In this document: in pieces, positions 5,303 to 11,143 of the stretch
Layout of the letters: each line of letters opens with the position of its first letter
Numbering within the stretch: the stretch's first letter is position 1
NCBI GenBank assembly: GCA_003446605.1
Contig: DMDF01000134.1
Location: 1-11,143, forward strand
Direction of reading: 5' to 3'
DNA: 11,143 nt
DNA from: Anaerolineaceae bacterium
GTDB lineage: Bacteria; Chloroflexota; Anaerolineae; Anaerolineales; Anaerolineaceae
Notes under the pieces: model-generated
The model's database searches: none
What the model saw: the letters and a program-made list of their open reading frames with translations, nothing else
What the model was told of the DNA's origin: nothing
Translations under genes and position numbers: made by a program

Positions 5303-6628
5303 ATGGAAAAGACTTTCTATATTCATACGCTTGGCTGTCCCAAGAATAGTGTGGATTCCCAATCCATGGCAACTTTATTGATGCAGCATGGATATGATCT
5401 GGCGGATGAGCAACAGGATGCAGAATTCATCATTGTTAATACATGTGGTTTCATCCAACCTGCCCGCCAGGAAGCCCTGAATTTATTACAGGATATTGTA
5501 CGCGAAAAAAAACGCAACCAAAAACTGATCGCGGCTGGCTGTCTCACCCAACGTGAAAAAGAACAGGTGCTGCAGGAAGTTCCTGAAATTAATGCACTGC
5601 TTGGCACCAGGCGTTGGATGGATATTCTATCGGTGATTCAGCAGCTTGAAAAACATTCGCAAAAACCATTTTCCAGTATCACAGAAGGTGATCTTGCGAT
5701 GGAATCCGAAGCGATTGTGCGGGCTGCATTGAGTGGGGGCTATGCTTACCTAAAAATTGCGGATGGTTGTGATAGGGGTTGTGCTTTTTGCTCCATTCCA
5801 ATCATTAAAGGTCCGCAGGTAAGCCGCAAGCTTCAAGATATTCTGCGAGATGTACGTGTGCTGGAAGAAGGGGGCTTACAGGAATTGATTCTAATCGCAC
5901 AGGATGTAACCTCTTATGGACGTGACCTGGGATTGCCGGATGGGCTGCCGAATTTACTGCAGAAAATTGTCACCTCGTCCCCTTCCATTCCATGGATCCG
6001 GCTTTTGTATACCTATCCTGGTGAGATCAGTGAACAATTGATGCATGTAATGAAGGAGGTTCCCCAGGTACTACCGTATCTGGATATCCCGCTGCAGCAT
6101 GCCCACCCGGATGTGCTTCGCCGTATGCGGCGACCAGCGGATATGCACAAAGTTCGCGACTTACTGGAATCAATGCGAGCGCGTATTCCCCAATTATCCA
6201 TCCGTACCACTTTTATCGTTGGGTTCCCGGGGGAGAGCGAACAAGAATTTGAGACGTTGCTAGATTTTGTACGGGAAATACGCTTTGACCGTGTTGGAAT
6301 ATTCCCTTACTACCATGAAGCTGGTACTCCCGCCTACGCTTATCCTGATGATATTCCTGCTTCTGAGAAAGAAGAACGGATTCAACGTCTGGCTATGCTG
6401 CAGGAAGGGATATCCACAAGCAGGAATGAAGAATTTATCGGGAAAGAGCTGGATGTGATCGTGGATGGTGTGGGAGATGGCATTTCTGTCTGCCGTTCTT
6501 ACCGGGATGCGCCCGAGATCGATGGTATGGTGATGGTTGAAGATGAACTTGAGGTGGGAAAAATAACAGCGGTGAAGGTCACCGCTGCTCTTGTTCATGA
6601 TTTGATCGCAAGCCCTTTACGGAAATGA
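5303..6628 (+). CDS. rimO: Ribosomal protein S12 methylthiotransferase RimO
   Basis: RimO is a radical-SAM enzyme that adds a methylthio group to the beta-carbon of a conserved Asp of ribosomal protein S12. The N-terminal UPF0004 domain has the three cysteines for the auxiliary iron-sulfur cluster: C12 (TLGCPKN), C48 (VNTCGF) and C80 (AAGCL). The radical-SAM motif is C156-x3-C160-x2-C163 (DGCDRGCAFCSIP). The C-terminal TRAM domain (about 372-437) contains RSYRDAPEIDGMV, which marks RimO rather than the tRNA enzyme MiaB. Length (441) is normal and all key residues are present. The start follows a TATAAT box without a ribosome-binding site. It is convergent with the TPR gene, with 7 bp between stops. 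RodZ-like genes and rimO are often close neighbours in Gram-positive-type genomes; here the LuxR-type gene separates them. Confidence 0.96.
   Translation: MEKTFYIHTLGCPKNSVDSQSMATLLMQHGYDLADEQQDAEFIIVNTCGFIQPARQEALNLLQDIVREKKRNQKLIAAGCLTQREKEQVLQEVPEINALLGTRRWMDILSVIQQLEKHSQKPFSSITEGDLAMESEAIVRAALSGGYAYLKIADGCDRGCAFCSIPIIKGPQVSRKLQDILRDVRVLEEGGLQELILIAQDVTSYGRDLGLPDGLPNLLQKIVTSSPSIPWIRLLYTYPGEISEQLMHVMKEVPQVLPYLDIPLQHAHPDVLRRMRRPADMHKVRDLLESMRARIPQLSIRTTFIVGFPGESEQEFETLLDFVREIRFDRVGIFPYYHEAGTPAYAYPDDIPASEKEERIQRLAMLQEGISTSRNEEFIGKELDVIVDGVGDGISVCRSYRDAPEIDGMVMVEDELEVGKITAVKVTAALVHDLIASPLRK
6556..6587 (-). terminator. Intrinsic terminator of the zip-murJ-TPR unit, inside rimO
   Basis: On the minus strand CAGCGGTGA, loop CCT and TCACCGCTG form a perfect 9-bp stem followed by TTATTTTT. 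It lies 48 bases past the stop of the leftward TPR gene, within the coding sequence of the TRAM domain of rimO on the other strand. Read rightward, the stem is followed by CTCTTG, so it should act only on leftward transcripts. Confidence 0.75.
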
Positions 6629-6635
6629 GAATTAA

Positions 6636-7718
6636 TTAACTGCCTTCTGGTGTTGGTTCTGTGGTAGGTGTCGGTTCAGATGGAACTTCTTCGGTAGGCG
6701 TTTGCGTTTCAGCAGGGGCAGGTTCATCGGTTGGACCTTGGCAGCCGATATATGCTTCGTCTACCAGACGAGATGTTTCTTCATCATATTGCATATCAAG
6801 AGATAAGCGCAGCTGCTTCTCCGCCTCGCAATAATCCTGAACACTCATCAAATATCGACCATATTCTCGTAGTCCTATCCGATAACGGTCAATAGCTGTC
6901 CATCCGGAGCTATCGTACATATAGGGGAAAGCTGCATAGACTTGGTTGAAATAATACACCACCTGGCTCCAATCCACTTCCCAGTAACTGGCTCCGGTTA
7001 CATATAAACGAGCCCAGTTGGAGTAATTGATGGCATCATGATCGAGAGGTGCGAAATTCTTTGCAAGGGAGAAATAATACAACCCTCCCTCAAGGTCTCC
7101 GTCTGTTGTAATTTTCTTCACCGCGCAGTTGCGCAGTGCGGTCCATAACATCCCATCCACTTTCAGGGTTTCGTATGTGTAATCTTCATCGCGCAGGTCA
7201 CGCAAGGTATCCACTGCCAGGCACCATTCCTGATTGGAAATATCTTGCTGCGCCTGTTGATAGAGTGCCTGAGCCCCCTGAATGTCGCGAGTAGGAGCAG
7301 CGGTTGGTGCAGGAGTAGCTTGTTCACTCATGGTGAGGTGGATGAGCACTTCGCTGTATTTCTCAGTGATATCAGGAAAATTCGGGTAGATCTGAATCAC
7401 ATATTCAAGTTGAATGCGAGCAACTTCGTAGTTTCCAGATGCCAATGCTTCCATTCCATAGCGATAGTGTGTGGTTGCTATGGTTAATCGCTGGTTCTCT
7501 TCCTCGGCTTTGCGTTGATTGATGCCAGAAAAATAACCCAGTGACCCACTTAATAGTGCTGCCACCAACACCAGTAGCAATCCCAGAAGAACAGCCCGTA
7601 CATAGCGCGGCTTTCCACTCTTGCGTTTTCCCCCTGACTTCAAGGATTGGGTATCTTCTTGTGAGGGTTTTTGAGCCCCATCAATCTCGGTGGTCTTTTC
7701 TTTATTTTCTTTTGCCAT
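6636..7718 (-). CDS. TPR-containing single-pass membrane protein
   Basis: A 360-residue protein I cannot name. A charged, Lys-rich cytoplasmic N-terminus (1-40) is followed by one membrane helix (41-64, LLGLLLVLVAALLSGSLGYF), then an outside domain with helical TPR-like repeats (RYGMEALASGNYEVARIQLEYVIQIYPNF at about 86-115; LYQQAQQDISNQEWCLAVDTL at 152-172; YGRYLMSVQDYCEAEKQLRLSL at 286-307) broken by a short Ala/Thr/Pro stretch (134-144). The end (329-360) is a Pro/Thr/Glu tail. Such proteins usually act as scaffolds. I chose ATG 7718 over an ATG 25 codons upstream because the longer form would overlap murJ by 34 bases and the extra residues look unrelated. It follows murJ by 41 bases, which suggests a wall or envelope role. 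Confidence 0.75.
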   Translation of the reverse strand: MAKENKEKTTEIDGAQKPSQEDTQSLKSGGKRKSGKPRYVRAVLLGLLLVLVAALLSGSLGYFSGINQRKAEEENQRLTIATTHYRYGMEALASGNYEVARIQLEYVIQIYPNFPDITEKYSEVLIHLTMSEQATPAPTAAPTRDIQGAQALYQQAQQDISNQEWCLAVDTLRDLRDEDYTYETLKVDGMLWTALRNCAVKKITTDGDLEGGLYYFSLAKNFAPLDHDAINYSNWARLYVTGASYWEVDWSQVVYYFNQVYAAFPYMYDSSGWTAIDRYRIGLREYGRYLMSVQDYCEAEKQLRLSLDMQYDEETSRLVDEAYIGCQGPTDEPAPAETQTPTEEVPSEPTPTTEPTPEGS

Positions 7719-7725
7719 GCGCGTT

Positions 7726-7731
7726 ATTATA
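7726..7731 (-). promoter_or_regulatory. TATAAT box next to the TPR gene start
   Basis: On the minus strand a perfect TATAAT ends 7 bases before the ATG at 7718; no clear -35 and no Shine-Dalgarno sequence (AACGCGC separates them). This could give an internal, leaderless transcript within the zip-murJ-TPR unit, as proposed for the RodZ-like gene and rimO. Confidence 0.4.
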
Positions 7732-7759
7732 CCGTTCTTTTCTTTTTCAATTATCCGGA

Positions 7760-9334
7760 TTACATGTGTAAAAAGACTTTTATTTCTTTCCAAACGAAAG
7801 GCAAAATGATAACAATGCCTGATAGAAAGCTAAGCATTCCCAGCATCAGTGGATTCTGTAATGAACTGTGTTGCAGGGTGAACCAGGCTACCGTTCCGGC
7901 TGCGACGGTCCCTACAATGGTGCGCAGGATAGTCTGATTTCTTTCTTTGCTAAACTCTCTGAGTTCCTTATGGATCGGATCTCTCTCTGCCATATTCTTT
8001 CTCTGTCGAATTGAAAACAACACCAGTAAGAAAACAGCCTGGAATGTGAAAGCAATCGAGTCTGCCAACGCTAGACCTGGGGCATCGATCGATTGGGATA
8101 AAAAGTTGCCGCTCACAATATAGATTATCAGATTAAGAACCGCTGCAATAAGCGGGATAATCGCGTTTTGCTGGGAGAAGAAAAGGCGAGAACTCAATTC
8201 CAGCAGGCAGTGTCCTAATAATCCCACCAGAAAGCCACGGGTGACCCATAATAGTTGGTCGGTAGCGGCATATTCGAATCCAAAAGCAAATTCAAGGAAA
8301 GGACGCAATGTAAGTGAAAGGACAATCGTAATGGGGATCGCCAGAGCGATGATCACGCGTGCTACGCGGTTGATGGTGGCATGATACTCGGCTTTCTTAT
8401 CCTGCGCGAACAATTCCGAGATGGTTGGCAGCAAGGCTGTGCCAATGGCAGTGCCGATCAATGTTTCAGGCACCTGTTGTATCATCCATCCATAGGTCAA
8501 GGCGGTTGGCGCACCTTCACTGAGGTAAGAAGCGAAGTTATCACGTGCGATGAATGTCAGCTGGTAGCATAGCATGCTTCCTACCCGCGGCGTCAGCATA
8601 TTCAATATCTTTCGCACATACGTGTTTTGCGTTCCTAACCCGGGGAACCATTTGAATTGGTAACGGAATAACCCCGGAATAAGGGTGATGAAATAAAGTA
8701 CCGACCCTATAAGTACCCCATAAACAATTCCATAGACACCCATACCGTATGCTGGCAGGGTAATTCCTGCAATGGTTAGACTTTCTTGAGGAGCCAGGAC
8801 CACTGCACCAAAGATCTGCCCCAAGTTGTACATGATGGGTGCAACAGCCGGGAGAAGGAAATGCTGGTTGGCTTGCAGCCCTGCGACCAGCAATCCTGCC
8901 ATGGAAAAGATCAACGTGGCAATCAGGTCCAAACGCATGATCTCAACGACCAGAGCTTGTTGCTGTGCGGTAAAACCGGGGGCGATACCCCAGGGGCTAC
9001 TCACAAGTGGTTCAGCAAAAATGCCTACTAAAATGGAGAGAACCGCTGTTATAAGAAATGCAATATTGGCAACACGGCTAAAAACACGCCAGGATTCTTC
9101 TCTACCTTCTTTGGAAAGAACCTCTGACAATACCGGTATGATTGCCATTGCGAGCGCGCCGCCTGATATCAGGGAGTACAGCATATCCGGGACGTTGTTG
9201 GCGACGTTGAATACATCCAGTTCGGCAGAAAGACCGAATTGCCTTGCGATGATCAACTGCCGTGCGATTGCCAGTATCTTATTAATAGCAAAGCTTAATG
9301 CTACGATGAGTGTGGCTCGTGATAGTTTGCTCAA
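7760..9334 (-). CDS. murJ: Lipid II flippase MurJ (MviN family)
   Basis: MurJ moves the peptidoglycan precursor lipid II across the cytoplasmic membrane. The 524-residue length and about 14 hydrophobic segments fit the MOP-exporter fold. The N-terminus is characteristic: NKILAIARQLIIARQFG (18-34), ELDVFNVANNVPD (38-50) and LISGGALAMAIIPV (55-68). Charged residues K19, R25, R31 and D40 lie where E. coli MurJ has functionally important charges in its first helices; the arginine pair after helix 2 of E. coli MurJ appears absent here (YSLISGG instead). The start is TTG: an in-frame TAA lies two codons upstream, the next Met is residue 51, and AAAGGA sits 6 bases before the TTG. It follows the ZIP gene by 21 bases, so the two are probably co-transcribed. 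Confidence 0.93.
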   Translation of the reverse strand: MSKLSRATLIVALSFAINKILAIARQLIIARQFGLSAELDVFNVANNVPDMLYSLISGGALAMAIIPVLSEVLSKEGREESWRVFSRVANIAFLITAVLSILVGIFAEPLVSSPWGIAPGFTAQQQALVVEIMRLDLIATLIFSMAGLLVAGLQANQHFLLPAVAPIMYNLGQIFGAVVLAPQESLTIAGITLPAYGMGVYGIVYGVLIGSVLYFITLIPGLFRYQFKWFPGLGTQNTYVRKILNMLTPRVGSMLCYQLTFIARDNFASYLSEGAPTALTYGWMIQQVPETLIGTAIGTALLPTISELFAQDKKAEYHATINRVARVIIALAIPITIVLSLTLRPFLEFAFGFEYAATDQLLWVTRGFLVGLLGHCLLELSSRLFFSQQNAIIPLIAAVLNLIIYIVSGNFLSQSIDAPGLALADSIAFTFQAVFLLVLFSIRQRKNMAERDPIHKELREFSKERNQTILRTIVGTVAAGTVAWFTLQHSSLQNPLMLGMLSFLSGIVIILPFVWKEIKVFLHM

Positions 9335-9340
9335 GGTTTA

Positions 9341-9346
9341 TCCTTT
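9341..9346 (-). promoter_or_regulatory. Ribosome-binding site that fixes the TTG start of murJ
   Basis: AAAGGA on the minus strand, 6 bases before the TTG at 9334. With the in-frame stop at 9340-9338 it leaves TTG as the only sensible start. Confidence 0.75.
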
Positions 9347-9355
9347 TCGATAATT

Positions 9356-10168
9356 TTATCCTAAAGCGACATCTAGGATCATCATTACTGTGAATCCCAG
9401 CATGGCACCCCAGGTGGGAATATCAGTATTCTCGCCCTGCTGTGCTTCCGGGATCAATTCTTCGATCACGACATAGATCATGGCTCCGGCTGCGAATGCC
9501 AGAGCATAGGGTAAGACTTGTCGCATCACCAGAACCGCAGCCGCTCCCACAACAGCCCCGATCGGTTCTACGATCCCAGAGAGTTGCCCATACCAGAAAC
9601 TTTTCCATCGAGAAAGACCTTCTCTACGCAATGGAGCAGAGATCGCTAATCCTTCCGGGAAGTTTTGTATGCCGATACCAAGTGCCAGCGCAATGGCACT
9701 TGGTAAGGATGCTCCTTCGATTCCTGCTGCGGCTGCTCCAAAGGCAACGCCTACTGCCAGCCCTTCGGGGATATTGTGCAGGGTGATGGCTAGCACAAGT
9801 AAAACAGAACGCTGCCAGGAAGTCTTGATGCCTTCGGCATTTTCGGTTTGCATATTAAGGTGCAGGTGGGGCAAGATTTTATCAATGCTCCACAGTACCA
9901 AACCACCCAATAGAAAGCCGATTGATGGAGCTACCCATGCATTTCCTCCGTTGGCTCCAGCTATTTCAATGGCAGGTGCCAACAAAGACCAATAGCTGGC
10001 GGCGATCATAACTCCGGCAGCAAAGCCCAACATTCCATCCAGCAACTTCCTACTTATCTCTTTGGAGATGAATACCCCCGCAGCGCCCAAAGCAGTCATT
10101 CCCCACGTAAAGATGGTCCCGATTAATGCTTGGATTACAGGGCTGAAATTGCTTAAGAAATTTACCAT
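9356..10168 (-). CDS. ZIP-family divalent metal transporter
   Basis: A 270-residue ZIP transporter, probably importing zinc or another divalent metal through the cytoplasmic membrane. The metal-site helices are clear: HNIPEG (131-136) in helix 4 and QNFPEG (168-173) in helix 5, plus QLSGIVEPIGA (195-205) and EELIPEA (236-242). Eight hydrophobic segments fit the family. The variable loop after helix 3 is short (PHLHLN, 100-105) with two histidines. It resembles ZupT and related ZIP-II/GufA-type proteins; metal choice cannot be read. The ATG at 10168 follows GGAGGT with 7 bases between; an ATG five codons earlier overlaps that ribosome site and is rejected. First gene of the likely zip-murJ-TPR unit. 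Confidence 0.93.
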   Translation of the reverse strand: MVNFLSNFSPVIQALIGTIFTWGMTALGAAGVFISKEISRKLLDGMLGFAAGVMIAASYWSLLAPAIEIAGANGGNAWVAPSIGFLLGGLVLWSIDKILPHLHLNMQTENAEGIKTSWQRSVLLVLAITLHNIPEGLAVGVAFGAAAAGIEGASLPSAIALALGIGIQNFPEGLAISAPLRREGLSRWKSFWYGQLSGIVEPIGAVVGAAAVLVMRQVLPYALAFAAGAMIYVVIEELIPEAQQGENTDIPTWGAMLGFTVMMILDVALG

Positions 10169-10218
10169 GTGATTTACCTCCATCCATCAGTCATATTGTA
10201 TTGTTATTATTTTATTCT

Positions 10219-10246
10219 ATTCTATGCGATGTTTGTTTTATGACAA
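10219..10246 (-). promoter_or_regulatory. Promoter candidate for the ZIP gene
   Basis: On the minus strand TTGTCA (10246-10241), a 16-base spacer and TAGAAT (10224-10219) match a sigma-70 promoter, about 50 bases upstream of the ATG. The -35 element is part of TTGTCAT; TTGTCAT also occurs on the plus strand at 10283-10289, giving two inverted copies with 36 bases between them. No recognisable Zur, Fur or MntR box was seen. Confidence 0.5.
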
Positions 10247-10323
10247 CTGGTAGAATAAGTTATAAGACAAAGTTAAGAAAAATTGTCATGATGTATTAAA
10301 TGAAAGGAAAATGTTTTGTGAAG

Positions 10324-10332
10324 TGCTATAAT
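10324..10332 (+). promoter_or_regulatory. Extended -10 promoter for the dynamin-like GTPase
   Basis: TGCTATAAT combines a perfect TATAAT (10327-10332) with the TG of an extended -10 element, which can work without a -35; none is visible. Transcription would start near 10339, directly before the AGGAG ribosome site (10340-10344) that lies 8 bases from the ATG. Confidence 0.6.
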
Positions 10333-10352
10333 TTCCATCAGGAGATTGGTGG

Positions 10353-11143
10353 ATGAAGATATTAAACGATCAACAGGAAAGCACTTTGCAACGTGAGAGA
10401 ATTTTCCTGAATGATCTGCAACTAGAACTGGTCGAAAATAATGCTTCGAAAGAAGACCTCGATTCTTTAAAATATTCCATTCGTCAATTGGACGATCTAT
10501 TTTTACTGGTCATCGTTGGAGAGTTTAATTCTGGAAAAAGCGCTTTTATCAATGCGTTATTGGGACAACAATTGTTAAAAGAAGGGGTGACACCAACCAC
10601 TTCCCAGATAAATATTTTGCGATATGGCGAAAAACGTGAAAATCATCTGGTGGAAAAGGACCAGACTGTATTGTTGTTTCCGGTTGAACTCCTCTCTGAA
10701 TTAAGCATTGTTGATACTCCTGGTACGAATGCGATAATCAGGCAGCATGAAGAATTAACAACACATTTTGTGCCCAGAGCGGATCTGATTCTTTTTGTGA
10801 CTTCCGTTGACCGTCCCTTTACTGAAAGCGAACGCAGTTTCATGCAAAGCATTCGTGATTGGGGAAAAAAGGTTGTCATTATTTTAAACAAGATCGATAT
10901 TCTAGCAGATGAAGAAGAGCTAACTCAGGTTGTAAATTTTGTGCAGGAAAATGCACAAACACTTATGGGCAGAGCTCTGGATGTTTTCCCGGTAAGCGCG
11001 CGCCAAGCGTTGCGAGCAAAAAATGGAGAAACAAATTTATGGGAAGCCAGTCGTTTTGGAGCTCTAGAAGCTTATATTCGAAACAGTCTTGATCAAACCG
11101 GGCAAATTCGCCTTAAATTCATGAATCCCTTGGGAGTCGCTGC
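10353..11143 (+). CDS. Bacterial dynamin-like GTPase, N-terminal part
   Basis: Partial gene: 263 residues before the right edge. All GTPase motifs of the dynamin family are present: P-loop GEFNSGKS (56-63), switch threonines in GVTPTTSQ (78-85), DTPG (121-124), NKID (179-182) and a VSAR motif (214-217) in the G5 position. Residues 1-47 form a predicted helix preceding the G domain, as in bacterial dynamin-like proteins. The membrane-binding and stalk regions would lie beyond the window. Family members bind and remodel membranes (for example in membrane repair, vesiculation or cytokinesis); which applies here cannot be told. The ATG has a good AGGAG site. The gene is divergent from the ZIP gene across 184 bp. 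A second dynamin-like gene just outside is possible, since such proteins often come in pairs. Confidence 0.9.
   Translation, partial: MKILNDQQESTLQRERIFLNDLQLELVENNASKEDLDSLKYSIRQLDDLFLLVIVGEFNSGKSAFINALLGQQLLKEGVTPTTSQINILRYGEKRENHLVEKDQTVLLFPVELLSELSIVDTPGTNAIIRQHEELTTHFVPRADLILFVTSVDRPFTESERSFMQSIRDWGKKVVIILNKIDILADEEELTQVVNFVQENAQTLMGRALDVFPVSARQALRAKNGETNLWEASRFGALEAYIRNSLDQTGQIRLKFMNPLGVA

Noticed and set aside
7719..7793. Longer start (ATG 7793) for the TPR protein
   Set aside because: It would overlap murJ by 34 bases and extend through the TATAAT box; the added residues do not look like part of the protein.
10169..10183. Start at ATG 10183 for the ZIP transporter
   Set aside because: This ATG is part of the GGATGGAGGT ribosome site of the ATG at 10168.
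1..11143. CRISPR array, tRNA/rRNA, insertion sequence, prophage or toxin-antitoxin pair
   Set aside because: Looked for on both strands; no regularly spaced repeats, no tRNA-like cloverleaf, no transposase or integrase, and no small gene pair of that type.

Overview
The window is about 11 kb of ordinary chromosomal bacterial DNA of roughly balanced base composition, densely packed on both strands. It holds ten protein genes, two of them cut by the window edges. I saw no tRNA, rRNA, CRISPR array, insertion sequence or phage gene. Three things suggest an anaerobic Chloroflexota (Anaerolineae-like) bacterium: a RodZ-like protein with two helix-turn-helix domains and Thr/Pro-rich linkers, a TPR membrane protein with a similar Pro/Thr/Glu-rich tail, and the LISGGAL-type MurJ. 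This placement is inference from gene style, not from a marker-gene comparison.

Layout. Positions 1-2514 read leftward: an MFS drug-efflux-type transporter (2514-1273), a small four-helix membrane protein of unknown function (1150-731) and the start of a UMF1/Atg22-like MFS protein (563 to beyond the left edge). Hairpins separate these three genes. A 254-bp divergent control region (2515-2768) follows, with strong promoter matches in both directions and a perfect 10-bp dyad between them. Rightward come rplI (ribosomal protein L9 with a charged C-terminal tail), a strong intrinsic terminator and the double-HTH RodZ-like protein. A lone LuxR/GerE-type HTH gene lies convergent to it with a 3-bp gap, and then comes rimO (ribosomal protein S12 methylthiotransferase).

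Positions 10168-6636 read leftward as a likely operon: a ZIP-family metal transporter, murJ (lipid II flippase, TTG start) and a TPR-containing membrane protein. The likely terminator of this operon lies inside the 3' end of the convergent rimO gene. Divergent from the ZIP gene, a bacterial dynamin-like GTPase starts at 10353 and runs off the right edge.

The genes are mostly cell-envelope and translation housekeeping: L9 and RimO act on the ribosome, while RodZ-like, MurJ, the TPR protein and the dynamin-like GTPase act at the membrane or wall. I found no clear new multi-gene system. The points most worth a second look are the dyad in the divergent control region, three genes whose TATAAT box sits only 7-9 bases before the start codon (possible leaderless mRNAs), the internal duplication in the RodZ-like protein, the lone LuxR-type gene beside it, and the terminator embedded in rimO.
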